Shown: positions 12,696 through 21,218 of the stretch, in pieces
Layout of the letters: the number at the start of each line of letters is the position of its first letter
Position numbering within the stretch: the stretch's first letter is position 1
Assembly (NCBI GenBank): GCA_001784055.1
Contig: MFOZ01000025.1
Coordinates: forward strand, 1,138 to 25,168
From: Candidatus Levybacteria bacterium RIFCSPLOWO2_01_FULL_42_15
GTDB lineage: Bacteria > Patescibacteriota > Microgenomatia > Levybacterales > UBA12049
DNA length: 24,031 nt
Direction: 5' to 3'
Program-made: the position numbers and the translations under genes
The notes under the pieces: model-generated
What the model was told of the DNA's origin: nothing
What the model saw: only the letters and a program-made list of their open reading frames with translations
Database searches by the model: none

Positions 12696-14825
12696 TTATT
12701 CCTCTTTTTCTGCGGATTGAGAAGATTCAGTGTCCAAAGCGGGAATCTTTAGTTGTGGATTCCTTTGGGGAAGTTGTCTTTCTGGGCTATTGATGTCAAG
12801 TTGCGCAGAAGACGTAGACGTGTTTTCTTCTAGAGAAGATGCGGGAGTGTTATTAGGTACTTGTCCGTCTAACCGCGCCTGAAGAGCATCAATTTCTTGT
12901 TGAACCCGTTCTTTATTCTGTGGATCACCTTCCGTGAGGGATTTAACCGTGAGATATTGGTTAAGCGCCTCTTTAAGCTCTCCTTTACTTTCTAAAGCAT
13001 GTCCAAGGTTGTAATACGCGTTTGCGTAATCCGGCTTAAGCGATATGGCTATTTGGAATTGGCGCTGCGCGTTTTCCCACTGCCCGAGCTGGTAATAAAT
13101 TCCCCCCAAATTGAGGTATCCTTGCGGATTACTAGGGTCAAGAGCAATAGCTTGTTGGTTGGCAAGAATGGCAAACTGTTCCGCTTGTTGCCCAAACCCA
13201 ATGAGGCTTCTGTAAATGGAAGAAAGGTTTGTCCAGTTGGCGACCGTTTGCGGTGCAATTTGTGTGGCAGTACGGGCCGAGTTGATGGATTGCTGAGTGA
13301 GGGTGTAGACCGCGTCGATATTTTTTGTGCTTGAGGGGTCTTGTTGTTGCTGCTCGGCAAGAAAGCTCGCAACGGCAAGGTTGGTTTGGGAGAATGCTCT
13401 ATGATACGCGTCTCGGTAATAAAACATGCCAATCGCTTTATTTTGGTAGTCGTACGTGGTAGACGCGAGGTTACTGGCAGTTGCCACGGCAGATTTTTCA
13501 AATAGTACGTCTGAGGCAATAAAGCGGATAGAATAGTATCCCAAGATAGTTGACATACCAAAAAATAGAATAAAAACGGTAAGAGGAAGAAACTTGGCAA
13601 GCCCTTCATAGAGGGATGTTTTCGCAAGATTCTTTTTAAAGGCGATGAGATGAAGTTCTACGTCAAAAAACCTGCCCAATGCCTCACTATCTTTTGAAAG
13701 GCCTTGGGATGCGGCGAACAGCCCGAGAGTGAGGAACAATATGGTTACCATAGTTGGGGAGAAAGGAAGAAGAAAGCTTCCGATCGCCAAAAAAAGAAGG
13801 CTTATGGCGAACGGATTCTCATTTGAAGCGACGTTAATTTTTCTTAGCTCCTTTGCGATTATTCCTATGATCGTAAGGTAGGAAATTATCCCCAAAACGC
13901 CGGTAGTTGCCAAAAGCTCAAGAAAAAAGTTTGATGATCTAAAAAACGTAAGTGCCCATACATCCGCGGAAAGGTTAAAATCCGGCTGTCTAAATCTGGT
14001 AAACACGGTAGAATACGTTCCATAGCCACTCCCCAAAAGAAATCCCGGAAGAATCCTATTTGCGTCTTGAGAAATTGCGGCAAATCCGGTTTGAAACCCC
14101 GTCTTGAGAGGAAGAATATTTGGTTTTTGAATAGCAACAAGCTCAAAAATCGTACACGTAAGCCCAATAGTTATAATAACGGAGCCAGCCAAAAGAAGCA
14201 TTGTTTTTGAATCGGTAAATAACTTTGTTCGAGCGTGTGTGTTAGTGAGAGAGGACAGAATACTCCACAGGCAAGGAACAGTCACTCCAAGCGCGGAAAG
14301 CAAAAATAATCCGGAATCAAGAAGTGATCCCATTGGCGTGAACGTCTGAACTTGCGTAAACGAAAAAGGAAGAAAGTATATGCGAAAAAACGAAAGGATG
14401 GCCAAAAGAGAAACGATAACACCACTTACCACAAGGCTTGATAAGGCAAAAAACAAAGAAGAGCCCTTCTTAAGAAAATTAATGATGAGAAAATAAAGTA
14501 TTACCGAAAATAGCAGAGGGACGCTATTGATAAGCGCGTCAAACCTATTCACCGCAAAGAAAACAGAGAGTAGTGCGGTAAGACAGAAGGCAATAACGGG
14601 AAGATTAAAAGGAGTACTTCTTGCTTTTATGTCCCTTCCGTACAACGTGCGGACTCCAAACAACAGGAGGCCAAAAAGAGAGATAGCGCCTAACAACGCT
14701 TGTTTGGGAAGGCCAAAAAAATCGGTTGTTAAAGAGAAAGATATCAGGGGAAAAACCACAATGAAGAGTCCTAGCAGGATAGCAATGCTTGAATCTATAA
14801 GAGAGACGATTTGTTTTTTGGGCAT
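12696..14825 (-). CDS. O-antigen ligase/polymerase-like membrane protein with TPR tail
   Basis: About 709 residues. Some 10-12 membrane segments fill the first 430 residues. GFLLGSGYGTY and SNFFLELLATTGVLG are the Wzy_C/O-antigen ligase signature region, although the usual His before the Asn is Ser. A further segment lies near 420-440. A long external part then carries TPR repeats (about 565-635, for example PQGYLNLGGIYYQLGQWENA) and a 60-residue Ser/Glu/Asn/Pro-rich tail. Such proteins transfer or polymerise lipid-linked glycans; the ligase form with TPRs also occurs in protein O-glycosylation. The frame is open upstream to a TTG at 14852, but that lies inside the promoter, so the ATG at 14825 (or 14831) is preferred. 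It lies just downstream of the giant fibre gene and may glycosylate it. Confidence 0.85.
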   Translation of the reverse strand: MPKKQIVSLIDSSIAILLGLFIVVFPLISFSLTTDFFGLPKQALLGAISLFGLLLFGVRTLYGRDIKARSTPFNLPVIAFCLTALLSVFFAVNRFDALINSVPLLFSVILYFLIINFLKKGSSLFFALSSLVVSGVIVSLLAILSFFRIYFLPFSFTQVQTFTPMGSLLDSGLFLLSALGVTVPCLWSILSSLTNTHARTKLFTDSKTMLLLAGSVIITIGLTCTIFELVAIQKPNILPLKTGFQTGFAAISQDANRILPGFLLGSGYGTYSTVFTRFRQPDFNLSADVWALTFFRSSNFFLELLATTGVLGIISYLTIIGIIAKELRKINVASNENPFAISLLFLAIGSFLLPFSPTMVTILFLTLGLFAASQGLSKDSEALGRFFDVELHLIAFKKNLAKTSLYEGLAKFLPLTVFILFFGMSTILGYYSIRFIASDVLFEKSAVATASNLASTTYDYQNKAIGMFYYRDAYHRAFSQTNLAVASFLAEQQQQDPSSTKNIDAVYTLTQQSINSARTATQIAPQTVANWTNLSSIYRSLIGFGQQAEQFAILANQQAIALDPSNPQGYLNLGGIYYQLGQWENAQRQFQIAISLKPDYANAYYNLGHALESKGELKEALNQYLTVKSLTEGDPQNKERVQQEIDALQARLDGQVPNNTPASSLEENTSTSSAQLDINSPERQLPQRNPQLKIPALDTESSQSAEKEE

Positions 14826-14833
14826 TTCCATAT

Positions 14834-14863
14834 ACTGTATCAACTTGGACAAGTTGCTGTCAA
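14834..14863 (-). promoter_or_regulatory. Promoter of the ligase gene with operator-like palindrome
   Basis: Minus strand TTGACA (14858-14863), an 18-bp spacer, TACAGT (14834-14839). CAACTTGGACAAGTTG (14841-14856), 7-bp arms around GA, fills the spacer exactly. The start site near 14827 means a leaderless or nearly leaderless message. Confidence 0.6.
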
Positions 14864-14868
14864 CTATA

Positions 14869-17800
14869 TCAATTTACCATAAGCCAGTTAAACGGTACGT
14901 CTTTTTGCGCGGGAGACTGGATTCCTACCGTAAATGATTCTTCTGGTCTTTGGCGAAGAAGATACAAAACTTCATTGTTTGTTTCTGTTTTTGGCGTAAT
15001 ATAGACAAGGGAATCTTTGGTAACGAGGGGATTAAGAATGGTTACCTCTGTTTTTCGTGCGCTTATGGTACCAACTCCCGCTGATCCCGATGCTTGAATT
15101 TGTGTTTCCGAAAGAGCGTTTGCAATGGAAGAGTTCAGAATAAGCTTCGTAAATGATCCGCTTCCTGAGGCGATAACGTCTCCAAGGTGATTGACAGAGA
15201 ACACCGGTTGTTCTTGATTATTCTGGATGATGAAGGATAGATCAAGCCCTTCGGTTTTTGGTCCAAGCCTTACTACAAGGTCTGAATCGGGAATAGGGCT
15301 AAGGACCCCGACGGCAAGGGTGCCGGCAACCGTAAGGTTGCCTTGTGTGTCTATTGATACGAGCCCGCCCATAATGTTTATTGGTCCTTGTCTTAGCGGT
15401 TGAATCTCTAGACTGCTATTTAGCACATTGATGGTATTATCTGCTAAAATAAGGCCATTTGATTGGGTTCCCACGGAGAAGAAGCCTCCTACGGAAAGGT
15501 CGGTAACACTTGAAGGGCCAAGGGCAATAATCCCTTCGGAAAACTTTGCAAACCTACTGTTGAGATGTTCAATGTATGCCAACTCTCCCGAATAAGAAGC
15601 AATAGTAAGATTCTCTCCTGCAATAAGATCTTTTACTCTAAGTACTCCTGCTATGCTCGCGTTTTGGGCATTGATTGTTTGGGAAGAAAGTTCTCCTAAA
15701 AACGTGGCGTTGCCGTAAGAGTCTATACGCGCAACCACAGAAGACGCGGTAGCGTTTTTCTGTTGAGATCTAACCTCAAGGGCATCCGGAGCAAGAGCAA
15801 GCTCTATGGATGAATCCTGGGCAAGGGGAGAAATGACGTTCGTCCGCAGTCTGTCCACTTGAGCGAGAGGAGAAATAATCTCATCTTTGACAGTCAGAGA
15901 AGAAACGGCAATGCGCGTAGCTTCAAGAGACTCAAGCGTTGCGTGCGTTGCGTAGAGGGCGTCCGTTGCGATAGTTTCAAAAAATTCTCCCGTTCTCTTC
16001 ATTTTGGCAAAAAGCTCCCGGAATGGCGATTGATATTCTTTGTAGCTATTTGTTCCGGTTGCGATATTCAAATCCCCCGTTTCGGTAAGAAACACAGAAG
16101 GGTCATGCCATCCGGGAGAAAGAAGAAGAAAGGCAGTATCAGAGAGAGGAGTATACGAAAGGACTTTCCCGATAATCATACCTCTGGCGGTTGCCTTGGT
16201 TGCCACACCAGGAGTGTTGGAAAAGGTAAGCATGTCTCCGGGAGCAAGAGAAGTATTATCTTGCACCCTGATAGGTACTTGTCCCACGAGTCCTACCAAG
16301 ACAAACGAGGAATCATTCTCTTTGTTAATTCCCCCAATAAATCCCGGATAAAGGGATATCACTCCCGCAATGGTTGTTCTTCCCTGTTCTCTCGTACACT
16401 TGGTTACTCCTCCACTTGGTCCTAAGCATACCAGATCTCCCTCTTCAAACGCCTCATCAGCACTCTCTTTTCTAAAGTATTCCGCAAAGTCAGTGCCTGA
16501 TGTCGTATAGGCAACGCCACTAGAACCCGTGCTATTGATCTTTCCATGAATGATCCCATTCCCATTCAGAAAAGTTACAAAGTTATTCGTGGTAGTTCCT
16601 GCTTCGGTGTATCCTAGTTTTATTGCCAACCCATCCGCGTCCGCACCCGTATTGGTATTCTCAATCATGGCAGAGGCAGTTGCAGACTGATTATCTGCCG
16701 CGTGAAGCCTGAATGAGGGAAGCGTTGTTCCAATACCTACATTTCCTCCTTGTTTAATCACAAATCGATTGAGTCCGGATGAGGAGGCAGTAAAGATATC
16801 GCCTGCGCCGCTGTTGTCAAGGATTAATGTTGCAAGTCCGGTTGATCCCGAAAAAGAGGCAACCGGCGTATCGTTTGCCGATGCTCTAATGTCCAAGTTT
16901 GCTAAAGGAGAGGAGGTATTAATTCCTACTTTTCCCGCGGAGTTATTAGGAAGGAGGAAAATATTTCCCGTGTTACTTCCCCCGATCGTAAGCGTGTTGG
17001 ACGTTGAGCTTGCTTGAATGGTTCCGTTGGAAGAAAACGTAAGACTTCCCGCAGTTGTGATGCTTCCCGATGCCGCAATCCGCAGGGTCGCCCCAGAGGT
17101 CGCGATACCTCCAATCAAAAAATCATCAGAAATATTACCGGGAGCAATAGAGCCGTTGTTTCTCTGCCACCAGCCTTGGGTTCCCGTTGAAGTTCCCGGT
17201 AAAACACTATACGCATACATAGTCCTCCAAGCCTTTGTTGAAGATCCAATGTCCGATTCGTTATTTCCATTAGGAGTGATGTCCCCGGCAACGGTAAGCT
17301 TTGTGTTTGGACTTGTGGTGCCAAGACCAAGATTGCCGTCATTGGTAAGAACCAGTTTGGCAGTGCCTGAGGAAGAAGCAACGAAAATGTTGCCGCTTGT
17401 GGTATTGTTATTGACAATAAGCGTTGCGGTTGAAGAATCATTTGCAATGACGGCAAGTCTATCCGAAATCTGCACGCCACCGCCGTTATTATTTGTGGTA
17501 TTCACAAGAGCCTTTTGGATGTCAATAACCCCTGTGCCGTCGGGAGCAAGAGTCACGTTGGTATTGCTTCCCACATTTGTGCCAAGCACAAGAGACTTGC
17601 CGGTGAGCTTTAGTTCTCCGCCTGTTGCCTGAAATACCGGCGTTGCAATCCCTCCAATAGTCAGATTTCCGCTTGAATCAAGAGCCAAGATTACATTTTT
17701 GGTTCCGGCTCCTGACTGCGTGATAGGAGAGAGACCCTGTAGAAATTCTGTATTTGTTGCGTAGGGAACCGTTGCCAGTTGTTGCCGGGGGATCAGTTCG

Positions 17801-19164
17801 GGATCGCCTCCAATGGTTACGCCAAGCCACACGTTGGGGTTTTGCGCAAACAGGCTTTGGGGAATAGCAGAGCCGTCTCCAAGGATGGTGGCAAAAAATC
17901 CATCACTGTCCGGTTGGATAAGCTCTGTTTCTTCCCACAAAAGAGCGGAGGCTGAAGCCGAGTTTGACTCGGTGGCGCTATTATACAGAGCAAAACGTAC
18001 TTGTTTTTCCGAGGTGATAGGCGTGTTATTTGTGTCGGTAAGTCTTCCCTGGAAAGAAAGCGTCCTGTTTGGAGAAATGGCGCTTGTTCCCAGAATGCGT
18101 CTATCGTCTTGTTGAAAAGCAGAGGCGGCAACAATGCCAATAAAGGAAACGGTGAGGATGAGGAGAGAAAAGTGAACATAATGGACAATTGGATAAGAAT
18201 GATATTTTTTGTACCATTTTGGTCTGTTATAGCGTAGATGATGAAGGAGCTTTTTGTGAAACGGGTAATGCGTGGTGGAAATTGAAAGCGGAGCGTAAAG
18301 CTCTTTGGAAATGTGCGGGACATGCACGCGGTTGGGATCTTGAATAAAAACCGATTGCTTTCTCAGCTTACCTAGATGGTACTCAAACTCTTCTGCCCCT
18401 TTTGCCAAAGGACTAATGCACAAAGCATCAAACACTATTCCTATTGCCTTGAAGGTTTTTTGTGCAAGTGCAACAGGGGGGAATGGATGGTACGCAGTAC
18501 TGTTTTTTGCGCTCACTCTCGAATTCACGTGTATGAAATAATGAGGGGGAATAGAAGACATAATACCCTGGGCATTTCCCCATGCAATATACTTTTTGAG
18601 AACGGATAGTTTTCTGTTAATAGACGGGATCGAAAATTCGGAGGCAGTAAGAAGACGCTCTTTGTATTCGGCAAGAAGGACCTGATTGATTTTGGAAAGA
18701 AGATTTTTGGAGCCAATATGCCACGCCTCATCAATGCCGGTTACCGATTGCGCCCAGGTGAGGAACTGCCGCACATCAATGATATAGTTTTTTATAGAAG
18801 TAGTAGATAAGTTATTGTTGTAAAGAAAGTTTTTAAACGCTTTTATCCGCCATGGGTCTTCATCCTGATAGCTTTGTTTATGGGTTTCAAAGGGGTCTTT
18901 GTTGGTTAGTCCCTGACTGCTTAAGAAGCGGAAGAATGCGCGCAAAGAAGAAACATACCGCTTAACAGAACGCGCAGCAAGGGGTGGAGCAGAAAAAGAG
19001 ATGATTTCTTTGGTAACAGCCGCGGGATTAAATGGTTTTTTAAACTCCTCTTCAAACCATACTATGAATTTTTTGACATCAGCCTTATAGTTTTTTACCG
19101 TGGAGTGAGACGCTCCTTCTTTGCGTACACGTAGATAATCAATAAATTGATTGAGCAGGTTCAT
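14869..19164 (-). CDS. Giant surface fibre protein with two cytoplasmic integrase core-binding domains
   Basis: A 1431-residue single frame. Residues 3-95 and 104-205 are two SAM-like core-binding domains as in XerC/XerD (for example TVKNYKADVKKFIVWF, NYIIDVRQFLTWAQS and SINRKLSVLKKYIAWG). No recombinase catalytic domain follows; 205-330 is a basic, His-rich linker. One membrane segment (331-350), preceded by KK/HH residues, suggests N-terminus in and about 1080 residues outside. The outer part has tail-fibre-like repeats (GNLGLGTTSP, GKVGINTSSP, GNVGIGTTLP), a paired 50-residue repeat around 582-632 and 775-826, and a conserved module near 890-1020 opening GTDFAEYF with EEGDLVCL, as in phage-fibre/Peptidase_G2-like regions. 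No signal peptide other than the anchor. Probably a long surface appendage or adhesin; the use of the DNA-binding-type domains is unknown. Confidence 0.85.
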   Translation of the reverse strand: MNLLNQFIDYLRVRKEGASHSTVKNYKADVKKFIVWFEEEFKKPFNPAAVTKEIISFSAPPLAARSVKRYVSSLRAFFRFLSSQGLTNKDPFETHKQSYQDEDPWRIKAFKNFLYNNNLSTTSIKNYIIDVRQFLTWAQSVTGIDEAWHIGSKNLLSKINQVLLAEYKERLLTASEFSIPSINRKLSVLKKYIAWGNAQGIMSSIPPHYFIHVNSRVSAKNSTAYHPFPPVALAQKTFKAIGIVFDALCISPLAKGAEEFEYHLGKLRKQSVFIQDPNRVHVPHISKELYAPLSISTTHYPFHKKLLHHLRYNRPKWYKKYHSYPIVHYVHFSLLILTVSFIGIVAASAFQQDDRRILGTSAISPNRTLSFQGRLTDTNNTPITSEKQVRFALYNSATESNSASASALLWEETELIQPDSDGFFATILGDGSAIPQSLFAQNPNVWLGVTIGGDPELIPRQQLATVPYATNTEFLQGLSPITQSGAGTKNVILALDSSGNLTIGGIATPVFQATGGELKLTGKSLVLGTNVGSNTNVTLAPDGTGVIDIQKALVNTTNNNGGGVQISDRLAVIANDSSTATLIVNNNTTSGNIFVASSSGTAKLVLTNDGNLGLGTTSPNTKLTVAGDITPNGNNESDIGSSTKAWRTMYAYSVLPGTSTGTQGWWQRNNGSIAPGNISDDFLIGGIATSGATLRIAASGSITTAGSLTFSSNGTIQASSTSNTLTIGGSNTGNIFLLPNNSAGKVGINTSSPLANLDIRASANDTPVASFSGSTGLATLILDNSGAGDIFTASSSGLNRFVIKQGGNVGIGTTLPSFRLHAADNQSATASAMIENTNTGADADGLAIKLGYTEAGTTTNNFVTFLNGNGIIHGKINSTGSSGVAYTTSGTDFAEYFRKESADEAFEEGDLVCLGPSGGVTKCTREQGRTTIAGVISLYPGFIGGINKENDSSFVLVGLVGQVPIRVQDNTSLAPGDMLTFSNTPGVATKATARGMIIGKVLSYTPLSDTAFLLLSPGWHDPSVFLTETGDLNIATGTNSYKEYQSPFRELFAKMKRTGEFFETIATDALYATHATLESLEATRIAVSSLTVKDEIISPLAQVDRLRTNVISPLAQDSSIELALAPDALEVRSQQKNATASSVVARIDSYGNATFLGELSSQTINAQNASIAGVLRVKDLIAGENLTIASYSGELAYIEHLNSRFAKFSEGIIALGPSSVTDLSVGGFFSVGTQSNGLILADNTINVLNSSLEIQPLRQGPINIMGGLVSIDTQGNLTVAGTLAVGVLSPIPDSDLVVRLGPKTEGLDLSFIIQNNQEQPVFSVNHLGDVIASGSGSFTKLILNSSIANALSETQIQASGSAGVGTISARKTEVTILNPLVTKDSLVYITPKTETNNEVLYLLRQRPEESFTVGIQSPAQKDVPFNWLMVN

Positions 19165-19192
19165 GAGACACCAGAGAAGGATACAGCTTCGA

Positions 19193-19210
19193 GATTATAC
19201 GGATTATACG
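19193..19210 (-). promoter_or_regulatory. Tandem -10 boxes before the fibre gene
   Basis: GATTATACG occurs twice head to tail, giving two minus-strand TATAAT boxes (19194-19199 and 19203-19208). No convincing -35 is visible for either. The leader would be about 22-32 bases. Confidence 0.4.
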
Positions 19211-19538
19211 CTTTATCTTGTTTTCGCACCCATCTCTCCTAAGAGTAGAAAAATTTATGAATGAATGTCAAGATCCTAGAGTAAAAAGATATGATATATT
19301 TATATATAATTTGTAATATTCTAGATTGTGCTTTTTTTATCGTGAAAATCTGTTTCTTTGCGTGAAAACATATTTGGGAACAATCAAATGATAGAACTCG
19401 CGAGACAAAAATGGACTAAAGATGCTATTAGCAGTATTCACTCATAAGTGATAGCATTCCTCAAGCTTTTATTTAGACTGTATTGGAGATATAAACGATA
19501 GATTAGAAGCGAAAAAACACACGCAATATTATACGAAT
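19211..19538. other. AT-rich intergenic stretch without a supported gene
   Basis: Contains a very AT-rich run (19287-19323), a repeat shared with 1430-1461 (see repeat entries), a hairpin around 19424-19457 (ATGCTAT...ATAGCAT with inner TCACT/AGTGA), and only very short frames. No gene, RNA or mobile element is recognised. Confidence 0.5.
19274..19481. repeat. Intergenic repeat, copy 2 (split)
   Basis: The 15-mer at 19274-19288 and the 11-mer at 19471-19481 match copy 1, but here they are about 180 bases apart instead of 6. This could be an insertion between them or chance for the shorter part. Confidence 0.4.
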
Positions 19539-19579
19539 CCTCTTAGTTGTTTACAAGATAAACATAAGAGGTATACAAT
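19539..19579 (+). promoter_or_regulatory. Promoter with large inverted repeat
   Basis: TTTACA (19550-19555), an 18-bp spacer, TACAAT (19574-19579). An inverted repeat spans 19539-19571: CCTCTTA/TAAGAGG outer arms and TGTTTA/TAAACA inner arms around CAAGA, with a 2-nt bulge. It covers the -35 box and spacer. The start site falls on or next to the GTG start codon at 19586. Confidence 0.55.
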
Positions 19580-19585
19580 AGGGAT

Positions 19586-20314
19586 GTGACAGGTGATACT
19601 CAAACCAAAGTTCAAGTGGGAGATATATACTTTGCCTCAAGAGGTTTTGCTTGCCCGTTCTGTCAGGTGACGCTTGAAACTTTCCAGGGAACGCGTGTAT
19701 CTATAAAAGCAGGCGGAGATGGGGAATTTACCCTTTCCCAAGTTCTTGTAAAAGCAGGGCTTTCTCAGGCGTGTTTTACCGCCTTGGATATTCGGGGGAT
19801 TCAATCTCAGAAGGCGTGCGTTTCTTTTAGCCCCCTCACGGCGGATAATTCATACCAGGGGATCTTTTTGCCTCCTACCGCCTCTCTTTCGGCCTCAACG
19901 CTTTTTTCAAAAGAAGCCTTAAGGATAGCGGGACATTCGCTCTCTAATGCCTCGGTTGCGGCAATAGTAGATGGAATCTCCCATGCTCCGACTCAAACAG
20001 ATAAAAACGGTTTCTATTTGTTCACGCTTTCGGATCTTTCGGAAGGATCCCATACGCTCTTTATGCAGGCAAGGAATACTGACGCGGCTTCCCTTATTGC
20101 CGACAAGGCCATGTCATTTACGGTTTTATCCTTTGCTCAGACAGCACAAGTGAGAGTGTTAGGGTTTTTTGAAGGCTCTGTTTTGCTCAAGGCGATAGGT
20201 ATCGTTTTGATCGTAATTATCCTTCTTATTATACGGTTTCGATCCCGCGTAGCGGTCGCATTGGACGTTCTAAGAACGTTTTTGGGCAATGCGTTTTCTT
20301 ACCCAAAAAAGTAA
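19586..20314 (+). CDS. Ig-like/CarboxypepD-type protein with C-terminal membrane anchor
   Basis: A 242-residue protein of unknown function. An N-terminal cysteine-containing strand-rich domain (C23-P-F-C26, further Cys near 63 and 77) is followed by a bacterial Ig-like domain (about 110-185, with TDKNGFYLFTLSDLSEGSHTLF), a membrane segment (about 201-218) and a basic tail. Unlike its neighbours it has no signal peptide, although the layout is that of an exported, C-anchored protein. The upstream frame is closed by a stop at 19565, so GTG at 19586 is the only good start and the message would be leaderless. The gene may have lost its 5' end. It overlaps the convergent gene at 20270 by 45 bases. 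Confidence 0.7.
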   Translation: MTGDTQTKVQVGDIYFASRGFACPFCQVTLETFQGTRVSIKAGGDGEFTLSQVLVKAGLSQACFTALDIRGIQSQKACVSFSPLTADNSYQGIFLPPTASLSASTLFSKEALRIAGHSLSNASVAAIVDGISHAPTQTDKNGFYLFTLSDLSEGSHTLFMQARNTDAASLIADKAMSFTVLSFAQTAQVRVLGFFEGSVLLKAIGIVLIVIILLIIRFRSRVAVALDVLRTFLGNAFSYPKK

Positions 20315-21217
20315 GAAGAGAGACGCAAGAATCAGCAGAAAACTTTTTGCGGGAAACGCAAAAAAGCGGATGCTTCGGGAAAAGGAGGGACCTTCCTCGG
20401 ACAAAGCAAGAGAGAGCGTGGCCTCGTAAGGACCAAGAAGAAATGATTCATTAAAAGAAACTTGGGGAAGAACGCGCGTTGAATTGGCAAGCACACGCGT
20501 CTGCCCAACCCCAACAGCTCCAACCGTTTGGCCAAACATATTGCGAATAAGAATACTGCCTTTTGGTGTTATAAAATGATTACTTTTGTTAATTATTGAT
20601 ATAGCAAATGGTACGGGTCCGTGTTCTATAAAACGAGGAGTGCTGAACGCTTCAATTGTTCCGTTTGTTGGTTCGTTTGGGCCTATGGAGAGAAGTACGT
20701 GTGTTGCAATGCCTCCTATGGCAACGGTTGCGCTTTGATCTTCATCTTTCTGCGGGGGATTACTGAGGAATATAACAGAGAAGTAGTAATCAGAAGAAGG
20801 CTCGCTTGGAGGAATGGTAACCTTAAGAGAAACAGTTTTTTCCTGAAATGGGGTGAGTGTAAGCGTGTCAATTGGCCTCTCGTTTTCAAGAAGCTGAACG
20901 TTTTTGAGGATGTCGGGGTTTGGTTTTTGGGCAAACGCGTCTTTTGCCGCTCGGTAGGTCATGGATCCTGTGCTATCTGAAGGGACAAAAGGAGAAAGGC
21001 GGATATCCAGCTCAATTGTTTGTTGGCTTTTGTTGGAAAGCGTTATTTCTTCTTCAGTCTCAAACGGCCGCTTTTCGGATATGCTAATAATAGCAGGAGA
21101 AACCTCAAAAGAAAAGCTCTCCGCATACGCCGATTGAATCCCGATCAAATCGGGAGAACTCGGGGTAAACTTGGACACAATCAAAAGCATGCAAGCAATT
21201 ATTATGATTCGTTTCAT
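20270..21217 (-). CDS. Secreted, membrane-anchored DUF916/WxL-interacting-like protein
   Basis: A 315-residue protein. A signal peptide (about 1-35, ending SAYA-ES) is followed by two beta-sandwich domains, the first starting FSFEVSPAIISI and including ITLSNKSQQTIELDI, the second starting around residue 190; a membrane segment (about 286-305) and a basic tail (RKRIAQKRS) end it. The order resembles DUF916 proteins that work with WxL-type surface proteins at the wall; that is a fold-level guess. The ATG at 21217 shares its A with the TGA stop of the upstream gene (TGATG), so the two are translationally coupled; a GTG one codon earlier is also possible. The signal peptide contains an inserted-looking palindrome (21142-21156). 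Confidence 0.8.
   Translation of the reverse strand: MKRIIIIACMLLIVSKFTPSSPDLIGIQSAYAESFSFEVSPAIISISEKRPFETEEEITLSNKSQQTIELDIRLSPFVPSDSTGSMTYRAAKDAFAQKPNPDILKNVQLLENERPIDTLTLTPFQEKTVSLKVTIPPSEPSSDYYFSVIFLSNPPQKDEDQSATVAIGGIATHVLLSIGPNEPTNGTIEAFSTPRFIEHGPVPFAISIINKSNHFITPKGSILIRNMFGQTVGAVGVGQTRVLANSTRVLPQVSFNESFLLGPYEATLSLALSEEGPSFSRSIRFFAFPAKSFLLILASLFLLFWVRKRIAQKRS
21142..21156. repeat. Short palindromic element, copy 1 (inside coding sequence)
   Basis: CCCGATCAAATCGGG, 6-bp perfect arms. Read on the minus strand it matches the leuS copy at 14 of 15 bases. It encodes SPDLIG in the signal peptide of the gene at 20270-21217. Confidence 0.6.
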
Positions 21218-21218
21218 C

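Noticed and set aside
13049..13627. 192-residue minus-strand frame
   Set aside because: A different-frame shadow inside the O-antigen-ligase-like gene; no motifs and biased composition.
15859..17632. Plus-strand frames of 188, 82 and 204 residues
   Set aside because: Antisense to the long fibre gene, whose reading frame is clearly coding; no recognisable protein features.
19358..19447. About 29-codon plus-strand frame in the intergenic region, containing MIELARQKWTKD
   Set aside because: Very short, no promoter or ribosome-binding site; protein-like look is not enough.
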